DNA from: Candidatus Nanopelagicales bacterium
GTDB lineage: Bacteria > Actinomycetota > Actinomycetes > S36-B12
Direction of reading: 5' to 3'
Assembly (NCBI GenBank): GCA_018402075.1
Contig: JAGYJP010000008.1
Coordinates: forward strand, 1-59,958
Length of the DNA: 59,958 nucleotides
Made by a program: the position numbers and the translations under genes. Below are positions 51,359 to 59,834 of this stretch, piece by piece (the stretch's first letter is position 1; each line of letters begins with the position of its first letter). The notes under the pieces were generated by a model. That model was not told the DNA's origin. It saw nothing but the letters and a program-made list of their open reading frames with translations, and did not search any database.

Positions 51359-52374
51359 TGGATCCGGTTCTTTTTCGTTCTGATCTTGACCGCAAACCCG
51401 AAGTGCTGATAAATCTTGCAAAAGAAATTGAAGATGCGAACCCGTGGGCAGCATCTGATATCTCGGCCACGGATCGAATCATTTTCCTTGGCATGGGTTC
51501 CTCCCACTACGCCAACTCGATCGCCGCCGCACGGCTGCAAGCCGTGGGAATCAACGCGGTCGCCACCATGGCCAGTTCCGATCTACTCCCCCAGGTGGAT
51601 TCCGACAGCGTTGTCATTGTGGTCTCGGCCAGCGGAGGTTCGGTGGAAACCGTTCACGCGGCCCAGCACTACTCCGGCAGGTGCCGCACCATTGCCCTGA
51701 CCAATGTGGGGGCATCAAAAGTTTCTGATTTATGCGAGAGACATATTCCCCTGCATGCTGACCCCGAATTGGGCGGGGTTGCCTGCCGTTCATTTCAGAA
51801 CACCCTCGCCCTGCTTCTTTCGTTGCAGGAACACCTCGCCCCCGATTCCATGACCACCCCCGTGCCCGAGCTCCTTCGAATGTCTGCCCAGGCAACCACC
51901 GACCTGCTCCAATCAGCCAATGACTGGCTCGAGCCCGTCTCCGATCTTCTTCTCGGACCAACCGGCACCGCCTTCGTTGCTCCCGCCCGTCGATTTTCCA
52001 GTGCGCAACAAAGCGCCCTGATGCTGCGCGAGGGACCCCGACTTCCTGCCGTGGGTTGTGAGACGGGCGACTGGTCCCACGTAGACGTCTACCTGACCAA
52101 GACAACGGATTACCGAATGCTGCTGTTCCCAGGTTCCCAATGGGAATCAGCATTGCTGGAATGGTGTGCCTCTCGCGGATCAACCATTGTCGCGTGCGGC
52201 GCTGACCTACCGGACACTCAATTCAGCATCCGCTACCAACACGACACGATTGACGATGTCAGGCTGCTCACCGAAGTACTCGTTGCCGAACTTGTCGCTG
52301 CACGAAAGTGGCTGTCCCAATTGCAGTCGCCTACCAGCCCCCAGCCGGAGACTGTGGTGGGTGCTCCAGACTAG
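51358..52374 (+). CDS. SIS-domain sugar isomerase/deaminase-like protein
   Basis: The 338-residue protein has two SIS domains like the isomerase half of GlmS and AgaS/FrlB-type deaminases. Phosphosugar-binding motifs are FLGMGSSHYANSI (residues about 42-54) and VVSASGGSVETVHAA (about 87-101). ATG 51358 is chosen because it overlaps the kinase stop (TAATG) and AAGGAG precedes it. It would act on the sugar phosphate made by the kinase, for example glucosamine-6-phosphate to fructose-6-phosphate plus ammonia. Reaction inferred. Confidence 0.83.
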   Translation: MDPVLFRSDLDRKPEVLINLAKEIEDANPWAASDISATDRIIFLGMGSSHYANSIAAARLQAVGINAVATMASSDLLPQVDSDSVVIVVSASGGSVETVHAAQHYSGRCRTIALTNVGASKVSDLCERHIPLHADPELGGVACRSFQNTLALLLSLQEHLAPDSMTTPVPELLRMSAQATTDLLQSANDWLEPVSDLLLGPTGTAFVAPARRFSSAQQSALMLREGPRLPAVGCETGDWSHVDVYLTKTTDYRMLLFPGSQWESALLEWCASRGSTIVACGADLPDTQFSIRYQHDTIDDVRLLTEVLVAELVAARKWLSQLQSPTSPQPETVVGAPD

Positions 52375-52388
52375 GTTCACCCACCACA
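52353..52388 (+). terminator. Hairpin across the isomerase stop codon
   Basis: TGTGGTGGGTG (52353-52363) pairs perfectly over 11 bp with CACCCACCACA (52378-52388), with a 14-base loop containing the TAG stop. No T-run follows. It may end or protect the kinase-isomerase transcript. Confidence 0.5.
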
Positions 52389-52495
52389 ATCCGGCATCAC
52401 GCCACGAAAACAGTCAAGAACTGTTATCGTGAGTTGTGGATAAGCCATCGGATTAGTTCACGAACAAAAACGCTGAACGCGACTAGTCCGACCCG

Positions 52496-52504
52496 TGTTA
52501 TGAT
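52496..52504 (+). promoter_or_regulatory. Extended -10 promoter of a candidate small RNA
   Basis: TGTTATGAT is an extended -10 element (TGn plus TATGAT). No good -35 is visible at the usual spacing, which extended -10 promoters can tolerate. The start would be near 52511. Confidence 0.4.
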
Positions 52505-52510
52505 TCGCAC

Positions 52511-52565
52511 GCTGAGTGAGAACCATTGGTGGTTGCCTGACTTCCCAGTCGGGCAACCACTTTTT
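52511..52565 (+). ncRNA. Candidate small RNA of about 55 nt
   Basis: A transcript from the extended -10 at 52496-52504 would run only to the terminator ending at 52565 and encode no protein. The body is a short single-stranded head (about 18 bases) followed by the terminator hairpin. It resembles no RNA family I recognise and may be only a short abortive transcript. Confidence 0.35.
52529..52565 (+). terminator. Strong intrinsic terminator
   Basis: A 13-bp stem (52529-52541 with 52548-52560, one G-U pair) closes a 6-base loop TTCCCA and is followed by TTTTT at 52561-52565. It is 155 bases beyond the SIS stop. No T-run follows in the minus direction. Confidence 0.85.
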
Positions 52566-52795
52566 GGTGGGAGATCTTCCATCACCCTCACCCCCACTCT
52601 CCCCGCAGATTGCCCGCGCAATCCAACGGGCTGCGAGGTCAAAGTCGGGAATTGCAAAGGTGCATTCGCACCATCATCCGAATCACTTCACCACGAACCT
52701 AGAACACCATCACCACGAGCGGTAGCCCCAAAGTAGTGAATGTGAATAACGAATGCGCCCTAGCGCAATGCACCCAAGCCCACAATCAAGTGAAC

Positions 52796-53188
52796 TCATT
52801 CTTCAGAACTCTCGTTTAATAATTGACCTTTCAACACATCCCACCGACTCACATCACTGTCGACAAAAAGAATCTCTGCTTGGCGTGCATCGGAGTACAG
52901 GACCCGCGTGCCGAAGTATTTCCGTTCCTCGTCAAATAATCCGCAGCCCACCACACCTGGGCAACTGTGAACGGACCAGGTGTCTTCATTTTCCGCAGGA
53001 ACGCCAGCGGGTAACAACCGTCCCTGCGCCTGTCCGGTCACTCGATCAGATGGCCACGCCACTACTCGACCCAGAGGGTCACGGGCAGCATTGAGTAACA
53101 GGATCTCTCCCCACGTGGATTCCACCTCGCGCACCCACAATCCGCAATCAGGACAGACAAAGGGATGCGCCCGAGGAACAGCAACCAT
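52796..53188 (-). CDS. Uncharacterised CxxC protein
   Basis: The 130-residue protein has FVCPDCGLWV near its N-terminus and another cysteine pair in HSCPGVVGCG, which could form a zinc site. Otherwise it is acidic and tryptophan-containing (WGEILLLN, ARQAEILFVDSD). ATG 53188 is chosen because GGAGGAGG lies just upstream. It is downstream of the VWA gene on the same strand, after 125 bases without features. I do not recognise the family. Confidence 0.6.
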   Translation of the reverse strand: MVAVPRAHPFVCPDCGLWVREVESTWGEILLLNAARDPLGRVVAWPSDRVTGQAQGRLLPAGVPAENEDTWSVHSCPGVVGCGLFDEERKYFGTRVLYSDARQAEILFVDSDVSRWDVLKGQLLNESSEE

Positions 53189-53313
53189 GCCTCCTCCTTT
53201 CCCAACACCTCGATTCAACCAAAGCCCTCTGACATTGCCCAGGAATTTCCCAAGCAATTGCCGGGATCAAGGTGAGAGCTGAAGTGTTCGACGCAAGCTG
53301 CAAACAATGCCCC

Positions 53314-55320
53314 TCAACCAGACTTGCGAGTGCTCACGTAGTCACTCACTACATAATCACCGAGGCGATCAGGGTCGGTGGCCAACACCTTGCCCCCGTT
53401 GCGGCGAGCCATGGTGTCCAGAAAGCGGGCCAGCTGCGGATCTTCACCCAATCGGAACCAGGTGATGGCGACTCGGCGGCGGGTCATTTCATCTATTGCC
53501 TTCACCGTTAGATCAATTGTTTCGAAATCCGGGGGCCAGTTAAACCACCAATCACCGCCGGGAATTAAGTGTGCGGTCGGCTCACCATCTGTCACCACCA
53601 TGACAATGCGCTGTGACCCAGGATGTTTGTCAAGGAATTTGCCCGCCAGCATGAGTGCATGCTGCAGATTGGTGCCGGGTGTTTCACTTGCTTGTAGGTC
53701 GGGAATGTCCATGGGGCTGACCACACGGGCCAAATTTGCAAACCCAATGACCTGCAGCGCATCCAGTGGGTACTTTGTTGAAGACAGGGAGTGAAGGGCA
53801 AGTGCCATTGTTTTCGCAGCACTCCAGGTGTCATTGATCATCATTGAATAGGACTGGTCAACCAATAACACGACTGCGGCTTTGGTCAGGTTTTCCGTTT
53901 CGGCAACCTCAAAGTCATCTGGGTGCAACCTCGCGCTATCCCCCGTTGCCAGGCGCCTGAAGGATGCATTTTGTGCTGTGCGCACAACATCAATGACACC
54001 GTCGTCTCCGAACGTCCACTGCCGGTGGGTTCCGGTTGCCTCCCCCGATGTTCCGGTTCGGTGCGTCTCGTGGCCGCCGCGGGCCGCACTGTCCAAGTGC
54101 TTGAAAACTTCCCGCAATGCCGATTCACCGATCCGCCGAACCGCCTTGGCAGAGAGTCGAAGGGAATCTGAATCTGGATCAGAGACTAGAAACCCTTGTT
54201 CTTGTAAATCTTTTTGAAGTTGGATCATGGCTTCTGCGTCGGCACGCGCTGCCTGTCCCATGGTGCGCTCTAAAAGATCCAAATCAATTTCCGATGGATC
54301 CCCCATGGCATCTGCATCACTGATTTGACCGACCAGGGATTCCAAATCCGCCATCTCGGCTAAGGACTGGGTGGCTTGGGGTAAGCCCCCGGATGCATCA
54401 CCATTAAGTGGTGTTCCCCTGCGGCGAGAGAACTCCGGCCGCAACGCCTTGAGGTGATCTTGTAACTCGGACATGTGTTCCTGCACACCCATGTCGGCGA
54501 GGGCTTGCTGCATGGCCTCGGCGAGTTCGGCCCTCTGCTCCGGTGACATCGATGCCAGCATGCGATCCATGGCGGCGGATTGCCGAGCCAATTCGTCAAT
54601 GAATTGCTCTAATGTTTCCGGTGCATTGGGGAAAAAATCTTTGTGCTTGTCAATAAATTCCTGGTAGTCCGCTTCGGTGGCGGTTCCTTCTCGGTGTTTG
54701 CCCAATAGCTGGTTGAGGTCTTTCATCATGGCCGCCATGGCCGCTTGGTTTTCCGGGTTGGCCATATCTTTGAGGGACTGACTCATGCCGGCAAATTGCT
54801 GGTCAATGACATCGCGGCGCAACCGGTCTTTCATCTGTTCAAATATTTGCTCAGCAGCCGGTGACTGCCACTGGTAATTCTCCAGTTCAGCCATGGCTCG
54901 CGGGACATCTTCCGGGAGGGCATCGAGTACTGCCTCGGCAAAGCGGGCATCGTCGCTGGGGTTGGGAAAGAGCGCCCCGCGCTCAACTTCCAGGGCCTCG
55001 GACAGCATCTCGTGCAGGTCATCAAGTAACCCGTTCATGGACGCAGATTCCCGAACTTTGTTGTACCGCTCGCGAATATCCCGATACATCTGTTCAAGGC
55101 CTTGGCGGCCTTTGCTCCCCGTGCGCATCAGGTCCCGCAACGCTTCTTGCACTGACTGGCCGGCAAGGATTCGCTCGCCCAGTTCATCTACCCCTTCGCC
55201 CGTGTCCACCAGGGGGGCGAGCGGATCAGGGCCCCCTCTGAAGGGCCCGTAAACAGAAGGCTTACGCCGACTCAATTGCGCCGTCTCAATTCTCTGGTGC
55301 CTCGGTGACGGAACTGCCAT
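53314..55320 (-). CDS. VWA-domain protein, partner of the AAA ATPase
   Basis: The 668-residue protein has a long helical, Glu/Gln/Met-rich N-terminal part (about residues 60-340) and a C-terminal von Willebrand A domain with the MIDAS motif DQSYSM and VVTDGEPTAHL. It matches the large VWA partners of ChlI/MoxR-like ATPases common in Actinobacteria. The start is uncertain: ATG 55320 gives a 35-base overlap with the AAA gene, and other in-frame starts lie further upstream. The pair probably works as a metal-inserting or protein-remodelling chaperone; the target is unknown. Confidence 0.8.
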   Translation of the reverse strand: MAVPSPRHQRIETAQLSRRKPSVYGPFRGGPDPLAPLVDTGEGVDELGERILAGQSVQEALRDLMRTGSKGRQGLEQMYRDIRERYNKVRESASMNGLLDDLHEMLSEALEVERGALFPNPSDDARFAEAVLDALPEDVPRAMAELENYQWQSPAAEQIFEQMKDRLRRDVIDQQFAGMSQSLKDMANPENQAAMAAMMKDLNQLLGKHREGTATEADYQEFIDKHKDFFPNAPETLEQFIDELARQSAAMDRMLASMSPEQRAELAEAMQQALADMGVQEHMSELQDHLKALRPEFSRRRGTPLNGDASGGLPQATQSLAEMADLESLVGQISDADAMGDPSEIDLDLLERTMGQAARADAEAMIQLQKDLQEQGFLVSDPDSDSLRLSAKAVRRIGESALREVFKHLDSAARGGHETHRTGTSGEATGTHRQWTFGDDGVIDVVRTAQNASFRRLATGDSARLHPDDFEVAETENLTKAAVVLLVDQSYSMMINDTWSAAKTMALALHSLSSTKYPLDALQVIGFANLARVVSPMDIPDLQASETPGTNLQHALMLAGKFLDKHPGSQRIVMVVTDGEPTAHLIPGGDWWFNWPPDFETIDLTVKAIDEMTRRRVAITWFRLGEDPQLARFLDTMARRNGGKVLATDPDRLGDYVVSDYVSTRKSG

Positions 55321-56731
55321 AGGTACGTGTTCCGTCGTGTTGGTCTTTATCAATCCGGCGGGTCAACCACAATCCCTCGGTGGCGAACTCAATGCACGAG
55401 GCCACCAACCCGACGGACTCGGCCATGTGTGATTCGGTCGCGGTAAGTAATGAACCGATGCCCTCCATGGGGCCAATTGCTTCCAGGATCGTCTGGCTGG
55501 ACATCAAGTCTGATGTGGCCAAGGTGTTACCGGCATCAAACCAATCAACAAGATTGGTCAGAAACACCCGCGTGCTTTGCCCGCCCAAAAGTGCCCGCCA
55601 CGATGCCGCCGTGGCTTGGCGGGCCAGCAGGGACAGGATCTCCACCTCGGATCCCTCCTGGGAAACTTCAAACTCGACCTTGCCCCGCAGCGATGCCACG
55701 ACTTCTTCCAAGTCTCCGATGCGCACCACCGGTTCACCGTCACCGTTAATCGCGGCGCGGCGCAGCGCGGCCCCGGAGAGTTCCTCCACGCAGGCAATCG
55801 AGAACCGTGCCGAGACACCACTGCGTTGGTCAACACTGGTTGACTCGCGCACCAAACCGGTGAACCGGGCAACAACGTCCAGCATGTGGTGGGGAACCAC
55901 AGCTTGGATTGCGGCTTCCTGTGTGATCAGTTCAATCTCGAGTTGAAGGTCTAGTGGGTAGTGGGTGCGAATCTCCGCACCGAATCGATCCTTGAGCGGG
56001 GTAATGATTCGACCGCGGTTGGTGTAATCCTCCGGGTTAGCACTCGCCACCACCAACATGTCCAGCGGCAGCCGCAGGTTGTACCCACGAACCTGGATAT
56101 CGCGTTCTTCCAGAATGTTCAGCAACGCAACCTGGATTCGCTCAACAAGATCAGGAAGCTCATTGATCGCAAAAATGCCACGATTGGTTCGTGGAATAAG
56201 ACCGAAGTGAATTGTTTCGGGATCTCCCAAAGACCGGCCTTCTGCAACTTTGATCGGATCAATATCGCCAATCAGATCGCCTACCGAAGTGTCCGGGGTG
56301 GCAAGTTTTTCACCGTACCGTTGACTGCGGTGACGCCAACTAATCGGGAGTTGATCGCCCATTTCACCAGCCAGCGCAATGCAGCGAGCGCAAATGGGTG
56401 CCGTCGGTTCATCGTTGATCTGGCAACCGGTGACGTGGGGACTCCACTCGTCCAATAAATTAATAAGTGAGCGAATCAGTCGAGTCTTTCCCTGACCCCG
56501 CTCACCGAGTAACACAAAGTCGTGACCGGCCAGCAACGCCCGCTCCACCGCAGGTCCCACCGTTTCTTCAAACCCGACAATCCCCGGCAAAGTCACCGAC
56601 GCTTCTCGCAACTTCTTCAGAAGGTTCTCTTGAATTTCCGCCTTCACCGTGCGAGCGCGATACCCACTGGCGACAAGAGCGCCCAGATCGGCTGGCAGGC
56701 CGGTAGGCAACTGCACTACCGGATTTGCCAT
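55286..56731 (-). CDS. ChlI/MoxR-like AAA+ ATPase
   Basis: The 481-residue protein has Walker A LLGERGQGKTR (about residues 75-84), a Walker B-like IFAINELPDL, and VVASANPEDYTNRGRIITP with LKDRFGAEIRTHYP as sensor segments, all typical of magnesium-chelatase subunit I-like ATPases. A CARC pair and an earlier cysteine suggest a small metal site. ATG 56731 is chosen because it clears the TPR gene and fits the usual N-terminus; the frame extends to 56827. It partners with the VWA protein encoded next. Confidence 0.85.
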   Translation of the reverse strand: MANPVVQLPTGLPADLGALVASGYRARTVKAEIQENLLKKLREASVTLPGIVGFEETVGPAVERALLAGHDFVLLGERGQGKTRLIRSLINLLDEWSPHVTGCQINDEPTAPICARCIALAGEMGDQLPISWRHRSQRYGEKLATPDTSVGDLIGDIDPIKVAEGRSLGDPETIHFGLIPRTNRGIFAINELPDLVERIQVALLNILEERDIQVRGYNLRLPLDMLVVASANPEDYTNRGRIITPLKDRFGAEIRTHYPLDLQLEIELITQEAAIQAVVPHHMLDVVARFTGLVRESTSVDQRSGVSARFSIACVEELSGAALRRAAINGDGEPVVRIGDLEEVVASLRGKVEFEVSQEGSEVEILSLLARQATAASWRALLGGQSTRVFLTNLVDWFDAGNTLATSDLMSSQTILEAIGPMEGIGSLLTATESHMAESVGLVASCIEFATEGLWLTRRIDKDQHDGTRTYGSSVTEAPEN

Positions 56732-56769
56732 ATTGGCACGATAGATCACCGCTGACCCAGCCGCAACCG

Positions 56770-57264
56770 CTACCGCGAACCGATAGCTTTCTTCAGGTCC
56801 TTGTACTGGGAGCAATTGACTCCGCATAACTTTTGCAACTTCACAAGATTGCGCTTGGCCATATTCATTTTCTTGGTAGTGACAAAGAGCTCGCCTTGGT
56901 ACTCGAGCGCATCAAGATGTTCGGGGTCAATTCGCAGGGCCTTGGTGTAATAACTCGCCGAGGCTGCATACTGCTTCAGTTTCCTGGACGTGAATCCCAG
57001 TAGGTTGTTGACATCCGCGTTGTTGGGAAACTCCCGGTCAACCAAGATCAATTGTGCGCGAGCATTCCTATAATCTTTTTTGTACACCATGGCCGAAATC
57101 CGGGACAACTCACTCTGGACAGACTTCGATTCCGCTGACGGCATTGGGGCTGGACTCGGCGTTGATGTTCCACCAGGTGCTGGCGCCGGATCAGGCGTGT
57201 AGACAGCCTGTGCAGCCGGCACACTCAAGGACATGCATAGAAAAAAAGCGATGATTAATCTCAT
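56770..57264 (-). CDS. Secreted TPR-repeat protein
   Basis: The 164-residue protein has a signal peptide (MRLIIAFFLCMSLSVPAAQA), a Pro/Ser-rich linker and about two TPR units (AQLILVDREFPNNADVNNLL, YYTKALRIDPEHLDALEY). The C-terminal block LCGVNCSQYKDLKKAI has two cysteines, as in several small exported TPR proteins. Its ATG overlaps the HD gene stop (ATGA). Function unknown; probably an envelope scaffold. Confidence 0.75.
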   Translation of the reverse strand: MRLIIAFFLCMSLSVPAAQAVYTPDPAPAPGGTSTPSPAPMPSAESKSVQSELSRISAMVYKKDYRNARAQLILVDREFPNNADVNNLLGFTSRKLKQYAASASYYTKALRIDPEHLDALEYQGELFVTTKKMNMAKRNLVKLQKLCGVNCSQYKDLKKAIGSR

Positions 57265-57920
57265 GAAATTAGGCTACCCCCACTCACTTCTTTTCGCATG
57301 GGATCCAGCGCGCAAGCAAGATTGTTTACCACATCCCGCAATGGAATCAACAGATCAACTGGAGCACCACGCGACTCAAATGCCGCCAGCAGTGAGGTGT
57401 AATACCACGCAATATCACTGCGAGAGCCATTGAATTTCTCCATGTATTCCACGCCATCGCGTTGAACATCTGTCCAAATTGAGCGAGCATTGTGCAACTT
57501 GTCCGCGCAGGACACCAGAATCACATCCGATGAAACATCCTGCAGATGCCGAATGTAATTCTCCTTCCTTTCCCGCCACGGAGCCTTCTCAGCTGGATCG
57601 GAAACAACCGAATCACTACACGCGAGAACGATTCGTGCCACCCGCGAACCAAACATTTCTTCGATCTCCACCAACCGAGGCGCTCCCCCGCAATCCTCAA
57701 CGGCATCATGTAACAGCGCAGCGATCGCCTGGTCTTCATCTCCCAGAGCTTCGATCACCAGGGCGGACACCCCCAAAAGGTGACTGACATACGGAACCGC
57801 GGTCCCTGCTTGCGCTTGCCCCGCGTGCAACCCGGAAGCGTAAGCCAACGCAGCAAAATACCGAGGGCTCAACCGAATATTCGGCTCGACTTCCAATTCA
57901 CTGTCCTGCTCTTGAATCAT
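57261..57920 (-). CDS. HD-domain phosphohydrolase ((p)ppGpp hydrolase-like)
   Basis: The 219-residue protein matches the HD hydrolase domain of RelA/SpoT and small alarmone hydrolases: His47 in YVSHLLGVS, the HD pair H71-D72 in LLHDAVED and VSCADKLHNARS with the final Asp. No synthetase domain is present. It starts MIQEQDSELEVEPNIRLSPR. Likely a cytoplasmic, metal-dependent nucleotide phosphohydrolase. A duplicate of its 5' end lies at 59646-59834. Confidence 0.82.
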   Translation of the reverse strand: MIQEQDSELEVEPNIRLSPRYFAALAYASGLHAGQAQAGTAVPYVSHLLGVSALVIEALGDEDQAIAALLHDAVEDCGGAPRLVEIEEMFGSRVARIVLACSDSVVSDPAEKAPWRERKENYIRHLQDVSSDVILVSCADKLHNARSIWTDVQRDGVEYMEKFNGSRSDIAWYYTSLLAAFESRGAPVDLLIPLRDVVNNLACALDPMRKEVSGGSLIS

Positions 57921-58303
57921 GATTCTTCTTCCCGATCGATTGATTCAATATTACCCGCAACCACCCCACATCAATTCTGGTTCATCAAGCCAGAGGTGGT
58001 GACGACATATGCCGCCACCGGATCAATTCACGCAATACAAGACTTGACTCAATTATTCCAGTCCGAGTTAAAAAACTTTCTCTAGCAAACCTAAAGAGGT
58101 CGCCCAATCAATTGACTGGGTCTTCCTCCTGAAGTGAAAGTTTTATCCTTTCGATCACGTTCAGGGACCCAGAAGCACCGGCATACCAACAAGCAACCTC
58201 AACAACAATTACGCATCACCGTGTGAAGCTGCTCTGGGAAATTTCTGGAATCTTCAGACGCTTTCAGGTCCAACCGTGCCGCTTGCCCAATTCGAGCAGC
58301 CGG
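57921..58303. other. Intergenic region upstream of the HD gene
   Basis: This 383-base gap lies between the HD start and the propeller stop. The part nearest the HD gene (to about 57966) is repeated near 59789-59834 and probably holds the HD promoter. The remainder, to 58303, shows no gene, clear hairpin with T-run or repeat that I can support. Confidence 0.5.
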
Positions 58304-59587
58304 TCAGATCGCGGACCAACCACTGCCGGTCCAATAAGGCTGGCGGGTGCACACAAAGCCACCTCTACCTTCATTGGGCCACTGCGCATACGACACCGTC
58401 CATCCCAAATTGCGCATTGAGGCCAGCGCCGGCCAATCCACCGACTCTGGGGCTAGGTCTGCACAGGCTGAAGCTTCGGTGCCTGCCGGTACGGCGAACT
58501 GCTGCATCGCAGTAGTCGGTACCTGCGACCCAGATGGGATTGGGGCAGAAATATCAATCACCGACACCGAATTGCCCCCGTAGTTAGCGACGTAGACGAG
58601 CGTCCCGGCCGGGTTCACCGCTAATCCAAGCGGTTGTGCACCGACAGCAATCGGACTACCGATCACAGTGTTGGTGGTGGTGTCAATCACCGACACCGAA
58701 TTGCTGCCGTAGTTTGTGACGTAAACGAAAGTCCCGGCCAGGTTGACACCGACCCCAAACGGAATGTAGAAGCCAGTGATAGTTGTGGTCACGGTGTTGT
58801 TGGTGGTGTCAATCACCGACACCGAATTGCCGCCCGGATTGATAACGTAGGCAGAAGTGCCCGCTGGGTTCACCGCTAATCCAATCGGATCTGAGAACCC
58901 AGTAATGGTTGTGGTCACGGTGTTGTTGGTGGTGTTAATCACCGACACCGAATCGCCGTCAAAGTTTGTAACGTATACGAGAGTCCCGGCCGGATTTACC
59001 GCCACCCCCTCCGGTTTAGCGCCCACAGATATGGTGGTGGTCACGCTGTTAGTGGCGGTGTTAACCACCGACACCAAATTCCCGTCGAAATTGGCAACGT
59101 AGGCGAAGGTGCCCGCTGGGTTCACCACGACCCCAGCCGGACCGGAGAAGCCAGCGATGGTTGCGGTCACTGTGTTGGTCGCGGAGTCAATTACCGACAC
59201 CGAATTGCCGCGGTAGTTAGTGACGTAAACGAAAGTCCCAGCCGGATTCACCGCCACCCCCGCCGGACCGACGCCAACAGCAATCGTGGCGGTCACCAGA
59301 TTGGTGGCGGCGTCAATCACCGACACCGAATCGCCGTCATGGTTTGTGACGTACACGAGAGTCCCGGCCGGGTTTACCGCCACCTGCTCCGGACTGGCGC
59401 CGACAGCAATTGTGGCGACAACGGCGGGAGTAGATCCTGAGTTTGCCTTCGCGGCGGTCACCCCGGCAATCGAGAGCGACAGTGCCAGCAGGCCGACCAG
59501 CCACGACAACCGAGGCCGAGGCGCGGGTCGTGAACTGGCCCCACGGAATTCACGATTCTCAGATCCTGCTACTTCACATTTAAACAC
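58304..59587 (-). CDS. Exported seven-blade YVTN beta-propeller protein
   Basis: The 427-residue protein has a basic N-terminus and a hydrophobic export segment (LSWLVGLLALSLSIAGVTAA), then seven near-identical repeats of about 42 residues built around AVNPAGTLVYVTN and NSVSVIDTTTNTV, typical of a YVTN/NHL beta-propeller. The last 75 residues form a separate domain with two cysteines and WTVSYAQWPNEGRGGFVC, which I associate with exported proteins of planktonic Actinobacteria. The GTG start is weakly supported. It probably binds something at the cell surface; partner unknown. Confidence 0.8.
   Translation of the reverse strand: MFKCEVAGSENREFRGASSRPAPRPRLSWLVGLLALSLSIAGVTAAKANSGSTPAVVATIAVGASPEQVAVNPAGTLVYVTNHDGDSVSVIDAATNLVTATIAVGVGPAGVAVNPAGTFVYVTNYRGNSVSVIDSATNTVTATIAGFSGPAGVVVNPAGTFAYVANFDGNLVSVVNTATNSVTTTISVGAKPEGVAVNPAGTLVYVTNFDGDSVSVINTTNNTVTTTITGFSDPIGLAVNPAGTSAYVINPGGNSVSVIDTTNNTVTTTITGFYIPFGVGVNLAGTFVYVTNYGSNSVSVIDTTTNTVIGSPIAVGAQPLGLAVNPAGTLVYVANYGGNSVSVIDISAPIPSGSQVPTTAMQQFAVPAGTEASACADLAPESVDWPALASMRNLGWTVSYAQWPNEGRGGFVCTRQPYWTGSGWSAI
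58550..59419. repeat. Seven tandem coding repeats of about 126 bp
   Basis: The blades of the propeller gene are repeated at DNA level, with recurring segments such as GTGTTGGTGGTGGTGTCAAT-like and ACCGACACCGAATTGCCG. Similarity is high enough that recombination between blades could change their number. Confidence 0.8.
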
Positions 59588-59629
59588 CTATGAATATTAG
59601 CGCCCCCGTCTGCCCAGTGCAATGAAACA

Positions 59630-59788
59630 TCAGTTCACTCCCAGCAGGTGACTGACACAAGGAACCACTGTCCCTGCTTGCGCTTGCCCCGCGTGCAACC
59701 CGGAAGCGTAAGCCAATGCAGCAAAATACCGAGGGCTCAACCGAATATTCGGCTCGACTACCAATTCACTACCCTGCTCTTGAATCAT
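59630..59788 (-). pseudogene. Truncated 5' copy of the HD gene
   Basis: A minus-strand frame of 52 residues starts MIQEQGSELVVEPNIRLSPR, matching the HD protein at 57261-57920 through VSHLLGV, then ends after one unrelated residue at a TGA (59630-59632). The HD catalytic pair is absent, so it cannot be an active hydrolase. It lies 42 bases upstream of the propeller gene on the same strand. Confidence 0.85.
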
Positions 59789-59834
59789 GATTTTACTTCC
59801 CAATCGATTGATTCAATATTACCCGCAACCACTC
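59646..59834. repeat. 189-bp duplication of the HD gene 5' end and upstream DNA
   Basis: This segment matches 57778-57966 without gaps and with roughly a dozen differences by eye. It covers the first 48 codons of the HD gene and about 46 bases upstream of its start. Beyond both ends the sequences diverge. The remaining 124 bases to the window edge show nothing recognisable. Confidence 0.85.

Larger units (their letters stand above)
52375..52795. other. Intergenic region with hairpin, promoter and orphan terminator
   Basis: This 421-base gap between the SIS gene and the minus-strand CxxC gene holds no convincing protein gene. It contains the second arm of the stop-codon hairpin, an extended -10 promoter at 52496-52504 and a strong terminator at 52529-52565. 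From 52570 to 52795 I see nothing recognisable. Confidence 0.6.

Noticed and set aside
58550..59419. Regularly spaced repeats as a CRISPR array
   Set aside because: The 126-bp period encodes beta-propeller blades in one long frame; there are no spacers or cas genes.
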